Positions 16,536-25,466 are shown, numbered from the stretch's first letter. The stretch: DNA of 64,000 bases from Tunturibacter empetritectus (GCF_040358985.1 NZ_CP132932.1:434001-498000); one strand, 5' to 3'. A program made the numbers and translations. Notes: generated by a model from the letters alone, not told the origin.

Positions 16536-16632
16536 CGACCAGCGGAAGGCCACGCGCAGTTGATCCCGCCAAAACAAGGTATACAAGTCACGAAGTGACC
16601 GCGCCACGCGCAGTGGGCCCGTCCGGCAGGAC
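16536..16632 (+). repeat. Repeat C, copy 1
   Basis: It runs from CCGACCAGCGGAAGG to GGGCCCGTCCGGCAGGAC. Internal palindromes are GTCAC-gaa-GTGAC and CCAC-gcgca-GTGG. It lies between divergent genes, just upstream of the TATAAT (16643-16648) of the glutathione peroxidase gene, unlike the other copies, which follow genes. Confidence 0.85.
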
Positions 16633-16642
16633 ACAGCGCACC

Positions 16643-16648
16643 TATAAT
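16643..16648 (+). promoter_or_regulatory. TATAAT -10 of the glutathione peroxidase gene
   Basis: A perfect TATAAT 28 nt before the ATG at 16677, with an AGGAGA ribosome-binding site in between. This is an ordinary leadered gene. Repeat C occupies the -35 position. Confidence 0.55.
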
Positions 16649-16676
16649 CAACTCACTAAAGCTCTCAGGAGAATCC

Positions 16677-17243
16677 ATGTCCCCCGCTGCCCTCTACGAC
16701 ATCCCCGTCCACAAAATCACCGGCGAAGGCACCTCCCTCGCCGACTATCACGGCAAAGTCCTCCTCATCGTCAACGTCGCCTCCAAGTGCGGTCTCACCC
16801 CCCAGTACGACGCCCTCGAAAAGATCTACGCCCGCTTCAAAGGCTCCGGCCTCGTCGTCTGCGGCTTCCCGGCCAACGACTTCGGTGCTCAGGAGCCAGG
16901 TTCCAACGAGGACATCCAGACCTTCTGCCGTTCCACCTTCGGCGTCGACTTCCCCATGTTCTCCAAGATCACCGTCACTGGCCCTGACACTCACCCTCTG
17001 TACCAATCCCTCATCGCCGCCCAGCCAAAGGCCACCAGCCCCGGCCGCGAAGCCTTCCGCGAAAACCTAAACGGCTTTCTCCAACAGCACAAAACCACCA
17101 CCAACCCCGAACCCGGCATCCTCTGGAACTTCGAAAAGTTCCTCGTCGACCGCAACGGCAACGTCGCCGCCCGCTTCTCTCCCGAAGTCCTGCCCGACGA
17201 TCCGGCCATTGTCGCCGCCATCGAATCCGCACTCAACTCCTGA
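16677..17243 (+). CDS. Glutathione peroxidase family protein (GPX/BtuE-like)
   Basis: A 188-residue thioredoxin-fold peroxidase. The catalytic Cys is C38 in VASKCGLTPQY, with Gln in FGAQEPG and Trp/Asn in ILWNFEKFLVDRNG completing the tetrad. The loop that is usually GFPCNQFG reads GFPANDFG, so the resolving Cys found in thioredoxin-dependent members is Ala here. Reduction may therefore use glutathione-like thiols or another cysteine such as C62 (VVCGF) or C84 (TFCRS). It acts in the cytoplasm against hydroperoxides. AGGAGA precedes the ATG. Confidence 0.9.
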   Translation: MSPAALYDIPVHKITGEGTSLADYHGKVLLIVNVASKCGLTPQYDALEKIYARFKGSGLVVCGFPANDFGAQEPGSNEDIQTFCRSTFGVDFPMFSKITVTGPDTHPLYQSLIAAQPKATSPGREAFRENLNGFLQQHKTTTNPEPGILWNFEKFLVDRNGNVAARFSPEVLPDDPAIVAAIESALNS

Positions 17244-17308
17244 ACATCGAACCACAAACCTTAAGCCGGAGAGCACTCGGAGAGAATGTCTCAAAACTCC
17301 TCTCCAAA

Positions 17309-17371
17309 TTGTCATTTCGACCGGAGCCGCGGAGTCTCATCGTGCGGCGGAGTGGAGAAACCCCCGCATTT
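17309..17371 (+). repeat. Repeat A, intergenic copy
   Basis: It begins TTGTCATTTCGACCGGA, has the hairpin GCCGC-(12 nt)-GCGGC, and ends GAGTGGAGAAACCCCCGCATT. It sits in the 440-bp gap between the peroxidase and M61 genes, 85 bp before a B element. Apart from these two repeats the gap has no gene I can support. Confidence 0.82.
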
Positions 17372-17455
17372 CGCTCTTTGCTTCTATCTTTCGCCAATCC
17401 ACAGCCTTCGGGCGCTAACTTATTAGAAGCGTCTCTGAGGGCCAATAAACAGCCC

Positions 17456-17512
17456 GCGGGTGCCCCACACATCGACCTTGATGTGTGGGCATCGGGCGCT
17501 AGCCCGACCGCT
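17456..17512 (+). repeat. Repeat B copy 3, intergenic
   Basis: It begins GCGGGTGCCCCA. Hairpin 1 has a 9-bp stem, CCACACATC (17465-17473) with GATGTGTGG (17480-17488). Hairpin 2 is TCGGGC-gcta-GCCCGA (17492-17507). This is the only B copy outside a coding region and shows the two-hairpin plan most clearly. Confidence 0.88.
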
Positions 17513-17684
17513 CCCGCCAATCTCCTCTCCGCCACCAGCTCCAACCCCAGTTCGCAGCCTCCGCGACCGCATCAGAGACATACCAACCGCAGCCCACCGC
17601 TTTTCGCGTCTTCTCCAACCTCTACATCGTCTATTCTTCTAATATCTAAAATCTTCGCCTCACTTCGAGAGGAACTTCCCGCTC

Positions 17685-19610
17685 ATGATCATCCGCCACA
17701 CCCTCCTGCCTCTAGCTCTGCTCACCCTCGCAACCCCTGGCCTCCTGCAAGCCCAGCAGCCCATCCAGATCACCGCCGACCTCTCCGAAGCTCCCCGCAA
17801 GATCTACCACGCCAAAGTCGACATCCCCGTCCAGCCCGGCCCCGTCTCTCTCACCACTCCCAAGTGGATCCCCGGCAACCACCGCCCCACCGGCCCAGTC
17901 GATCAAATCACCGGAGTCGTCTTCACCGCCGACGGCAAGGTCCTCCCTTGGCGCCGCGACGACGAAGACCTCTACGAGTTCCACGTCACCGTCCCCGCTG
18001 GCGTCACCACCCTGCACGCTCACCTCGACTGCATCGTCACCGCCCGCGTCAGCGACAAGCTGGCCGTCCTTGAATGGGAGAAGCTACTGCTCTACCCCGC
18101 GAAGACTCCTGTAAAAGAGATCGCCATTCAGCCGTCCGTCAAAGTCCCGGCAGGTTGGGGCATCGGTACCGCCCTCACACCCACCGACGGTTATGATCCA
18201 CAAAACCCCAAAGGCGGCCTCACCCACTACGCCCCCACCACCGTCGAGCAACTCGAAGACTCACCCGTTATCACCGGCCAGTACTTCCACGAGTTCGCCC
18301 TCGCCCCCGAGGTCACGCCGAAGCACTACATCGACGTAGTCTCCGACTCCCCCGAAGACTCCAAGCTCCGCCCCGCGCTCCTCGCCGAACTCAACAACCT
18401 CGTCCGCGAGACCGGCGCCGCCTACGACTCCCGCCACTACAACGTCTACCACTTCCTCCTCACCCTCTCTGACGTAGCCGGCGGCGAAGGTCTCGAGCAC
18501 GGTCAATCCTCCGACAACGGCGTAGGCGAAAAAGGCTTCTCCGACCCCTCGCACCAACTCGCCGAATCCGACCTCCTCTCCCACGAGTTCACCCACTCCT
18601 GGAACGGTAAGTACCGCCGCCCCTTCAACCTCTATCAGGACGACTTCGAAAAGATGCAGCAGGGTTCGCTCCTCTGGGTCTACGAAGGCATGACCCACTA
18701 TCTCGGCAACGTCCTCGCCGCCCGCTCCGGCCTCAAGTCACAGGAGCAGTACCGCGACCTGCTCGCCCTCTCCGCAGCCGACCTCGACTACAAGCCTGGC
18801 CGCGAGTGGCGCTCTACCGAAGACACCGCCATCGCCGCCAGCATCCTCCGCGGCGGCAACCCCGCCTGGTCCAACTGGAAGCGCGGCCAGGACTACTACC
18901 AAGAGGGAGAGCTCTTCTGGCTCGACGCCGACACCCTCATCCGCCAGAAGACCGATAACAAAAAGTCCCTCACCGACTTCCTCCACATCTTCCTCGGCAA
19001 AGGCGGCAACACCGGCCCCCTCATCGTCACCTACAACCGCGACGAGCTCATCGCCGACCTCAACCAGGTCTACAAGTACGACTGGGCCACCTTCCTCCAC
19101 GAGCGGATCGACAACCTCAACCCCCGCGCCGACCTCGCCGGCATCGAACGCGGCGGCTACAAGCTCGTCTACACCGACGAGCCCTCCAAATCAGAACGCA
19201 CAGTCGCCGAGACCTACGCTCGCTACGGCATTGGCACCAACGCCTGGTACTCCCTCGGCCTCCGCCTCAATAAAGAAGGTCTCATCTCCGACGTCCGCTG
19301 GAACGGCCCCGCCGACAAGGCAAAGCTCTTCCCCGGACAAAAGATCATCGCCGTCAACGGCAACGTCTTCTCCTCCGATGCCCTCAAGACCGCAATCAAG
19401 CAGTCTAAGGGAACCTCCGAGCCCCTCCACTTCATCCTCCAAAGCGACACCTTCGTCACCACCGCCGACATCGACTACCACGACGGCGAGCGCTACCCTC
19501 GTCTAGTTCGCGCCGAAGGCACCCCCGCCTACCTCGACGACATCACCAAACCACTCGCCAAATCAGAACCCATCCCAGCCGAAAAGAAAGAAAAAGACTC
19601 CACCGAATAA
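17685..19610 (+). CDS. Secreted M61-family (glycyl) aminopeptidase with PDZ domain
   Basis: A 641-residue protein with a signal peptide (LLPLALLTLATPGLLQAQ). It has an N-terminal beta domain, then the gluzincin site HEFTHSWNGKYRR (H300-E-x-x-H) with the third ligand in LLWVYEGMTHYLGNVL, and a C-terminal PDZ domain (residues about 505-600: AWYSLGLRLN, GPADKAKLFPGQKIIAVNG). This is the layout of M61 peptidases, which remove N-terminal Gly or Ala. It should act in the periplasm. The tail ends in a Lys/Glu-rich segment. A strong terminator follows at 19633. Confidence 0.93.
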   Translation: MIIRHTLLPLALLTLATPGLLQAQQPIQITADLSEAPRKIYHAKVDIPVQPGPVSLTTPKWIPGNHRPTGPVDQITGVVFTADGKVLPWRRDDEDLYEFHVTVPAGVTTLHAHLDCIVTARVSDKLAVLEWEKLLLYPAKTPVKEIAIQPSVKVPAGWGIGTALTPTDGYDPQNPKGGLTHYAPTTVEQLEDSPVITGQYFHEFALAPEVTPKHYIDVVSDSPEDSKLRPALLAELNNLVRETGAAYDSRHYNVYHFLLTLSDVAGGEGLEHGQSSDNGVGEKGFSDPSHQLAESDLLSHEFTHSWNGKYRRPFNLYQDDFEKMQQGSLLWVYEGMTHYLGNVLAARSGLKSQEQYRDLLALSAADLDYKPGREWRSTEDTAIAASILRGGNPAWSNWKRGQDYYQEGELFWLDADTLIRQKTDNKKSLTDFLHIFLGKGGNTGPLIVTYNRDELIADLNQVYKYDWATFLHERIDNLNPRADLAGIERGGYKLVYTDEPSKSERTVAETYARYGIGTNAWYSLGLRLNKEGLISDVRWNGPADKAKLFPGQKIIAVNGNVFSSDALKTAIKQSKGTSEPLHFILQSDTFVTTADIDYHDGERYPRLVRAEGTPAYLDDITKPLAKSEPIPAEKKEKDSTE

Positions 19611-19632
19611 TCCCCACAAGACGAAACAACTC

Positions 19633-19667
19633 AAAGCGCCGCCCTTCATCAAGAGCGGCGCTTTTTT
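19633..19667 (+). terminator. Rho-independent terminator after the M61 gene
   Basis: AAAGCGCCGC and GCGGCGCTTTTTT form a hairpin with a 12-nt loop and a T run, about 25 bp after the stop. Confidence 0.9.
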
Positions 19668-19730
19668 GCTGTAGCCAGCAAGCAGGCTGGGATAAGCTTG
19701 GAATCCATCACGCGGAGATGCTTGCCCTTC

Positions 19731-20489
19731 ATGCTGACCCTCACCCAAAACATCGTCATCCTCATCGTCACCATGACCTGTTCCATGCTCTTCCTGGCGC
19801 TTCTCAACCGCGTCTGGCCACGCGAACGCCGCACGGTACACAACGACCTCATCGGCTGGCAGCTCGGCATCCTCGGCACCACCTACGCGGTCATTCTTGG
19901 CTTCATGCTTTACACCGTCTGGACCAACTTCGGCGAAGCAAATATCAACACCGACCTCGAAGCCAACGCCGTGCGCAACATCTATCAACTCGCAGAAGGT
20001 CTTCCGACGCCGCAGCGCATACTCCTCGAACAACAGGCCCGCGCCTACGTCGACGCGGTCATCAACGAGGACTGGCCCGAGATGCATAACAGCCGCCTCC
20101 CCGAAGAGAGCAACCTCATCAATCGCGATATGTGGAAGACCCTCATGTCCGTCAAAGCCGCCTCCCCCTCCGAACTCCTCGCCGAGGATCACGCCCTCAG
20201 CGAACTAAGCGCCCTCACCGAACACCGCCGCACACGCCTCATCCAAAGCGCCTATCGCCTTCCCACCATCTTCTGGGGAGTTCTCCTCGCCGGTGGACTC
20301 GTCACCATTCTCTCGGCCTCCCTCTTCGGCTCAGCCAATCGAGCCCTTCACGCGCTCCAGGTCTTCTGCTTCACTCTCCTCATCACCCTCGTCCTGCTCG
20401 CCATCGCCGACGTCAACCTACCCTTCCGCGGCTGGGTTCACGTCAGCAACTTCGCCTTCCAGCGCGCCAAGCAGAACATGAACAACTAG
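19731..20489 (+). CDS. DUF4239-like membrane protein
   Basis: About 252 residues: one TM helix at the N-terminus (NIVILIVTMTCSMLFLALL), a second after WQLGILGTTYAVILGFMLYTVW, a long cytosolic helical region (residues about 65-170, rich in Asp/Glu/Leu) and two C-terminal TM helices (FWGVLLAGGLVTILSASLF, LQVFCFTLLITLVLLAIADV). This is the DUF4239 plan; the function is unknown. The start is uncertain. The ATG at 19731 lacks a good ribosome-binding site. A TTG at 19722 has GGAG 4 nt upstream, and a TTG at 19698 is also in frame. Confidence 0.75.
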   Translation: MLTLTQNIVILIVTMTCSMLFLALLNRVWPRERRTVHNDLIGWQLGILGTTYAVILGFMLYTVWTNFGEANINTDLEANAVRNIYQLAEGLPTPQRILLEQQARAYVDAVINEDWPEMHNSRLPEESNLINRDMWKTLMSVKAASPSELLAEDHALSELSALTEHRRTRLIQSAYRLPTIFWGVLLAGGLVTILSASLFGSANRALHALQVFCFTLLITLVLLAIADVNLPFRGWVHVSNFAFQRAKQNMNN

Positions 20490-20557
20490 AAGCACTCAAT
20501 CGTGATATCCGATATATCTTGAATCCAGCACACAAACCATCGCCGCCGGAGCTCCCG

Positions 20558-21652
20558 ATGATCAGGTTCCTCACCCGCGTTCCCAGCCTCACCTTCTTCG
20601 CGCTCTTCTCCGTCGTAGCCTCCGCCCAGACTATCCCCACCAAGTGGCCCACCCAGGACGGCACCTACACCATCAAAGACTTCCGCTTCGGCACCAACGA
20701 AACTCTCCTCGAACTCAAGCTCCACTACCTCACCCTCGGCGAGCCCCACCGTGGCGCCGACGGCCACACCGACAACGCCATCCTCCTGCTCCACGGCACC
20801 GGCGGCGACGCCCACTCTCTCCTCAACCCCGCCTTCTCCGATGTTCTCTTCGGCCCCGGCCAGCCCTTCGACATCACAAAATACTTCCTCATCCTCCCCG
20901 ACGACATCGGCCACGGCGAATCCTCCAAGCCCTCCGACGGCCTCCACATGCACTTCCCCCAGTACGACTATGACGACATGGTCGCCTCCCAGCACACCAT
21001 GCTCCTCGAAGGCCTCCACGTCGACCATCTCCGCCTCATCCTCGGCACCTCCATGGGCTGCATGCAGTCCTTCGTCTGGGGCGAGACCTTCCCCAACTTC
21101 GCTGACGCCCTCGCCCCCTTCGCCTGCCTGCCCGCCGAACTCGCCGGCCGCAATCGCATGTGGCGCTACATGGCCATGGAGTCCATCAAGCACGACCCCG
21201 CCTGGAACAATGGTGAGTACACCACCGAGCCCGTCGAAGGCCTTCGCGGAGCCAACGACCTCATCCTCATCGCCGGCAGCGCCCCGCTCCAGATGCAGAA
21301 AAACTACCCCACCCGCCAGCAGGCCGAAGCCTACATCGACCGCGTCCTTACCGCCAGCATCGCCCGCACCGACGCCAACAACTTCCTCTACTACGTCAAC
21401 GCCTCACGCAACTACAACCCCGAGCCGAAGCTCTCCGCCATCACCGCGCCCGTCCTCTGGATCAACTCCGCCGACGACTTCATCAACCCACCCGAGCTAG
21501 GCATCGCCCAAGAGATGGTCAAGAAGATGCCCAATGCAAAGTTCATACTCATCCCCATCTCCGATGCCACTCGTGGCCACGGCACCCACACACAAGCCGC
21601 CGTCTGGAAGCAATACCTCATCGACTTCCTCGCCCAAATAGAAAAACACTAG
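20558..21652 (+). CDS. Secreted alpha/beta hydrolase, homoserine acetyltransferase-like
   Basis: A 364-residue protein with a signal peptide (VPSLTFFALFSVVASAQ). The fold follows the MetX-like branch: LHYLTLGEPHRG, LLHGTGGDAHSLL (oxyanion region), nucleophile elbow LGTSMGCMQSF, Asp in LWINSADDFINPP and His in DATRGHGTHTQAA. Secretion argues against methionine biosynthesis; a secreted esterase is likelier. The GGAG 7 nt before the ATG at 20558 decides the start; a longer frame from 20132 only reads through the neighbour in another frame. Confidence 0.86.
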   Translation: MIRFLTRVPSLTFFALFSVVASAQTIPTKWPTQDGTYTIKDFRFGTNETLLELKLHYLTLGEPHRGADGHTDNAILLLHGTGGDAHSLLNPAFSDVLFGPGQPFDITKYFLILPDDIGHGESSKPSDGLHMHFPQYDYDDMVASQHTMLLEGLHVDHLRLILGTSMGCMQSFVWGETFPNFADALAPFACLPAELAGRNRMWRYMAMESIKHDPAWNNGEYTTEPVEGLRGANDLILIAGSAPLQMQKNYPTRQQAEAYIDRVLTASIARTDANNFLYYVNASRNYNPEPKLSAITAPVLWINSADDFINPPELGIAQEMVKKMPNAKFILIPISDATRGHGTHTQAAVWKQYLIDFLAQIEKH

Positions 21653-21678
21653 GGAACCCTGATCAAATCCTATCTTGA

Positions 21679-21745
21679 AAGGGCGGGACTTTAGTCCCGC
21701 CGCAAGTTTAACCACAGCAACGCGGCTTTAGCGCTGGGGGAATGC
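21679..21745 (+). repeat. REP-like palindrome pair (D-related)
   Basis: GGCGGGACTTTAGTCCCGCC (21683-21702) is a perfect palindrome with a short central loop, followed by a GCGGCTTTAGCGCT half-palindrome. The form 'stem-TTTAG-stem' is that of the D elements at 23424 and 30190. Confidence 0.7.
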
Positions 21746-21751
21746 CCCTTC

Positions 21752-21848
21752 CGACCAGCGGGAGGACCAACTCCACCGATCTGCCAAAACAAGGTATACA
21801 AGTCACGAAGTGACCGCCCCACGCGTAGTGGGCCCGTCCGGCAGGACA
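21752..21848 (+). repeat. Repeat C, copy 2
   Basis: It runs from CCGACCAGCGGGAGGACC to GGGCCCGTCCGGCAGGAC and is nearly identical to copy 1 in its 3' half. It lies between two convergent genes, next to a REP-like palindrome. Confidence 0.87.
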
Positions 21849-21856
21849 AGGCGCCG

Positions 21857-23161
21857 CTACCGGCGATAGTTCTGAGCGTAGCTGTCGTGAGGCAGCCCCT
21901 CTGCGCGTCCCTTCCTGACGAACGCAAACGCCTCATCCTTGCTCATCGTCCCACCAACCACCACAAGGTACGGTGCCCGCCCGCTCGGCGTAAACACCTC
22001 TGGCCGCAGATCTGGATGCACCACCCTAAGACTCTCCACCTTCTGTTGAGCCTGAGCCTCGCGGTTATACGTAAACGCCACCACCCGCCACTGACCCGTA
22101 CCACCAGCAGCCGGCGCAGGCACCGAAGCCTCCGGCGCAGCAGCGGCAGGAGCAGGAGCAGAAACAGCAGCAGGAGCCTCCAAGGCCGGCACAGGAGCCG
22201 CATCGTTCGCCTCGGTCCCCACTGCAGGCACCACCGCATTCGCCTGCACCGCTCCAGCGGACTTCGACCACCGCCCATGCAGGAACAACGCGATCAGCAG
22301 CAACAGCACCATCGCTCCCCCGCCAATCAGCAGCCGCCGGCCTTCAATCCCGCCCGTCTTCTCCTCCGCAACCCGCACGCGATTTGTCGGATAAGTCGGC
22401 AGCTCCACTGGCGGCGTCTCGACTACCTTCTCCGCTCGAGGCTGGCTCACCGCAACAGGACGAGCCTCCACCCGAATCTCCGTGTCCGGCCGCAACGCCG
22501 CAACCATCTCCGGAATCCCCCACTCCCCGCTGATCCCCTTACGAATAATCGGATCCAGCGGAGGATCTGGCGGCAGCTCCCGCTTCGCCTCTTCCAGCGT
22601 CTTCTTCTGCGTCAACGCCTGCAGCAGCACCACCGCGAAATCGTGCGCGTCCTTGCGCCTCAGCTCGCTGCCCTCCCGCCCTTCAGGAGTTTCACGGATG
22701 CAATCGCTCCGCAGCTTGATCGACTCGCCCACCGCCAGCACATTCGCCGGCTCAATATGCTCATGCACAAAGCCGTTCGTATGCAGCGCGTCCAGCGCCG
22801 ACGCAAGACTCGTCGCCACCTGCTTTGTCTCCTGCACCGTCATGCGCCGTTCCGACACAATCTCGCCCATGTTGGCGTCCACCGGCTCCATCACCGCATA
22901 AACCAGCGACGTCTCATCCAGTGTCACCCGGCCAAACTGAATCAGCTTTACCAGATTGGGATGATTCAACGCCTGAATCCCGCGCCACCGCCCCAGAATC
23001 TCTTCATCATCAAAGTGCGATTCGATCAGCCGTATCACCGTCGGGCCGCCCACGCCGTTTGATGTCGAAAAAAAGGCGCTTCTGCCCTCCGGCCGTATCA
23101 GTTTTGTGAGAGGGAACGCCCCATCGATCGTTCTTCCTTCGTACTCTGTCCACAGTTCCAT
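21857..23161 (-). CDS. Pseudokinase-TM-SPOR-like protein
   Basis: 434 residues in three parts. Residues about 10-265 have a Ser/Thr kinase fold: helix C region (WRGIQALNHPNLVKLIQFG), hinge (YAVMEPVDANMGEIV), and 'LHTNGFVHEHIEPANVL' where HRDxKPxN should be. The catalytic Asp is His (HEH, residues 133-135), the following Lys is Glu, the strand-3 Lys is Arg (TVIRL) and DFG is absent (RSDCIRE). It should not phosphorylate. Residues 277-296 form one TM helix (VLLLLIALFL). An Ala/Pro-rich linker leads to a C-terminal domain (about 357-433, GQWRVVAFTYNREAQAQQKV and APYLVVVGGTMSKDEAFAFV) resembling SPOR, which binds denuded peptidoglycan at division sites. The predicted topology is cytoplasmic pseudokinase and periplasmic SPOR. 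Confidence 0.8.
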   Translation of the reverse strand: MELWTEYEGRTIDGAFPLTKLIRPEGRSAFFSTSNGVGGPTVIRLIESHFDDEEILGRWRGIQALNHPNLVKLIQFGRVTLDETSLVYAVMEPVDANMGEIVSERRMTVQETKQVATSLASALDALHTNGFVHEHIEPANVLAVGESIKLRSDCIRETPEGREGSELRRKDAHDFAVVLLQALTQKKTLEEAKRELPPDPPLDPIIRKGISGEWGIPEMVAALRPDTEIRVEARPVAVSQPRAEKVVETPPVELPTYPTNRVRVAEEKTGGIEGRRLLIGGGAMVLLLLIALFLHGRWSKSAGAVQANAVVPAVGTEANDAAPVPALEAPAAVSAPAPAAAAPEASVPAPAAGGTGQWRVVAFTYNREAQAQQKVESLRVVHPDLRPEVFTPSGRAPYLVVVGGTMSKDEAFAFVRKGRAEGLPHDSYAQNYRR

Positions 23162-23423
23162 GTCTGATCCACCGTCCTGAATATTGACTCAAGGGAGAAA
23201 GCCGCAAAGGGCAAATAAAACAAAGAGGGACGACGAAAGCCCTGCGTCAAACCATACGCCTCATCACCACGCACCATTATCCTTTATTGCGCCGCGTCAC
23301 TCAACGGATACCGGCCCATCGGCGTCGACGGCACATCTTTTTTGTTTGTCACGCAGCAAACCTTTGCTTCTCACGCGGCGACCATCTGTTCTGCCTCCAC
23401 CGCTCGATACAGTGGCTGCTGTA

Positions 23424-23511
23424 AAAGTCCGTTTTGCTTAAGGGCATGGCTTCAGCCGTGCCGCAAAGGCTTTAATTGTATTGCGGCTTTAGCCGCTGAG
23501 GTCCGCCTTTC
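23424..23511 (+). repeat. Repeat D, copy 1 (REP-like)
   Basis: GGCATGGCTTCAGCCGTGCC (23443-23462) and GCGGCTTTAGCCGC (23483-23496) are two palindromes separated by an A/T-rich stretch. The unit recurs at 30190-30284 beside a REP-associated transposase. It lies in a 380-bp gap upstream of the pseudokinase gene, where I see no other gene. Confidence 0.85.
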
Positions 23512-23543
23512 GTTTTGGAGGGCAGCCTCCCACCCCAAACACT

Positions 23544-24962
23544 CTAGCTCCCCGAAGGAATCACCAGGTACTGCTCCAGCTTCCCATCCGGCTCTTCATA
23601 GACTGTCACCCGCAGCTTTTTGTCCGGAAAGCTCACATCAAAGACCCGAAACGTCATCCCGCCGCGCAACTCCTCGTCCATCTGCTTGAAGCTGGTCGGC
23701 GCGCCGAGCGGCTTCAGACTACTTGCAAAATCCTGCACCGCCTCCTCGGTAAAGTAAGCATCGCAATACGCCGTCAGCTGCGAGCGATCCAGCTTCCCCT
23801 CCTGCAACCCGGCGAAGATATCAAGCGCACGTCTCTCAGCCGTTGCAGCCCCATCCGCAGTCTTCGGAACCGCTCCCAGCACCAGCGGAGCGATCTTCCG
23901 CGCCAACGCAGCCGCAGCGCTCGAAGCATCTTCATTCGTCAGCACCGTCACCGCAACCTTATTGTCAGGAAACACCGTGTTCTGCGACACAAACCCCGAC
24001 ACCTCGCCGCTATGCGAGATCACCCGATGCCCATCGCGCTCACCCACCTGCACGCCCAGCCCATAGTGCGTGCCGCTGCCATCCTTCAGCTTCACCTCAG
24101 TAAACATCTCGTCATAAGAAGCCGGCGCAAGCAGTGTCCGATTCATCAAACTGATATTCCACAACGCCAGATCGCTCGCCGGCATCGCCAACTCTCCCGC
24201 CGCAAACATCCACCCCGCACCCTCTTGCGGAGCCGGCCGCAGCGGCCCCAGTGCATGTTGGTAATAACCAGTCGGATCATTCGCGGGCAGCCTGCTGGCA
24301 TCAGAATTAAAGACCCCAGTCATCTTCAGCGGACGAAAGATCCGCTCCTGCAACTGATCAATCAACGGCTTCCCAGCAACCACCTCTGCGATCCGCCCCG
24401 CAATCACATAGTTGGTATTGGAGTACTGCCACTTCGTCCCCGGCTCGAAGTCCAGCGGCTTCTTCGCCCACACATCCAGAATGTGTTGTGGAGTCGCCGA
24501 CTGCATCATCGACGTCATCACATAGTCCTCCGGCCAGAAGTCCTGGTACCCCGAGGTCATCGACAACACCTGCCGCACCGTCACTTCATTCGCCCGCGTC
24601 AACTCCGGCAGATACTTCCCCACCGGATCGTCCAGCTTCACCTTGCCATCCTGCACCAGCAGCAAAATAATCGTCGCCGTAAACTGCTTGCTCACCGACC
24701 CGATCGAGTACTGCATCCCCGGCTCCGCCAGCATCAGCGGCTCCAACCGCGCCTTCCCATAAGCCTTCACGTAGGCGATCTTCCCACCCTGCACCACCGC
24801 CACCGAAGCGCTCGGAACCCCAGTAGACTTCAGCACCTCAGCCGCAGCCGCATCGATCCCCGTCGCCGTAGCCGCAGGCAGCAAATCTTGCGCCCAAGCC
24901 GCACTCATGGTTGCAAAAACCAATCCAAAAACCGCCGTCACTCCAACTCGCTGATTCATCAT
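23544..24962 (-). CDS. Secreted serine hydrolase of the beta-lactamase (class C / PBP4*) family
   Basis: About 472 residues with a signal peptide (VTAVFGLVFATMSAAWAQD). Catalytic motifs are SxxK in YSIGSVSKQFTATI, YxN in YSNTNYVIAGRIAEV and the third motif as HSGEVSGF. This is the family of class C beta-lactamases, esterases (EstB) and D-aminopeptidases; the HSG third motif rather than KTG points to esterase or peptidase activity. The C-terminal domain (residues about 375-470) is a DUF3887/DUF3471-like extension of unknown role. Start at one of two adjacent ATGs (24962 or 24959), which begin the signal peptide. Confidence 0.87.
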   Translation of the reverse strand: MMNQRVGVTAVFGLVFATMSAAWAQDLLPAATATGIDAAAAEVLKSTGVPSASVAVVQGGKIAYVKAYGKARLEPLMLAEPGMQYSIGSVSKQFTATIILLLVQDGKVKLDDPVGKYLPELTRANEVTVRQVLSMTSGYQDFWPEDYVMTSMMQSATPQHILDVWAKKPLDFEPGTKWQYSNTNYVIAGRIAEVVAGKPLIDQLQERIFRPLKMTGVFNSDASRLPANDPTGYYQHALGPLRPAPQEGAGWMFAAGELAMPASDLALWNISLMNRTLLAPASYDEMFTEVKLKDGSGTHYGLGVQVGERDGHRVISHSGEVSGFVSQNTVFPDNKVAVTVLTNEDASSAAAALARKIAPLVLGAVPKTADGAATAERRALDIFAGLQEGKLDRSQLTAYCDAYFTEEAVQDFASSLKPLGAPTSFKQMDEELRGGMTFRVFDVSFPDKKLRVTVYEEPDGKLEQYLVIPSGS

Positions 24963-25109
24963 GCACGAAAGACTATCAGCGCCCCCATTCACCCGCCAGC
25001 CCTCTCCAATTAATTCTCAACCGCCTCGCGAACACGAGCTACAATCCGAATCAGCAAAAATCCGGCCCCTCGCAAAACACCCCAACCGCTTCCCCCACAA
25101 GGAGAATCC

Positions 25110-25445
25110 ATGGCAGGCACGTTCGAGATCAAGAAGGCAAAAGACGGTGAGTTCTACTTCCACCTCAAGGCCGCCAACGGCCAGATCATCCTCTCCAGCG
25201 AGATGTACGTCGGCAAGTCCTCCGCCGAAAAACGCATCGAGTCGGTCAAGAAGAACGCCCCCATCGACGATCACTACGAGCGCAAAGACGCCAGGAACGG
25301 CCAGCCTATGTTCAACCTCAAAGCCGCCAACCACCAGGTCATCGGCACCAGCGAAACCTACTCCTCCATCGCCGCGCGCGAGGCAGGTATCGAGTCGGTC
25401 AAAACTAACGCCCCCGCAGCGCCAGTCCACGACCTGACCACCTAA
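25110..25445 (+). CDS. YegP-like protein (DUF1508 / UPF0339)
   Basis: 111 residues made of two DUF1508 repeats: residues 3-52 (FEIKKAKDGEFYFHLKAANG, SSAEKRIESVKKNAP) and 56-103 (YERKDARNGQPMFNLKAANH, AAREAGIESVKTNAP). Each has the pattern F.i....g.f.f.lkA.NGq.i..Se.Y. The family is widespread and small; the role is unknown and a stress link has been suggested. AAGGAG lies 8 nt before the ATG. The neighbours on both sides are on the other strand, so it is a single-gene unit. Confidence 0.93.
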   Translation: MAGTFEIKKAKDGEFYFHLKAANGQIILSSEMYVGKSSAEKRIESVKKNAPIDDHYERKDARNGQPMFNLKAANHQVIGTSETYSSIAAREAGIESVKTNAPAAPVHDLTT

Positions 25446-25466
25446 CCTCTACCCGAGCGATCGGTC

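Noticed and set aside
19698-19730. TTG at 19698 as start of the DUF4239 gene
   Set aside because: The 11 extra residues are polar and the GGAG site fits the TTG at 19722 or the ATG at 19731 better; the choice stays open.
20132-20557. Upstream part of the alpha/beta hydrolase frame
   Set aside because: It overlaps the DUF4239 gene in another frame and has Arg/Pro/His-rich shadow composition; the signal peptide starts at 20558.
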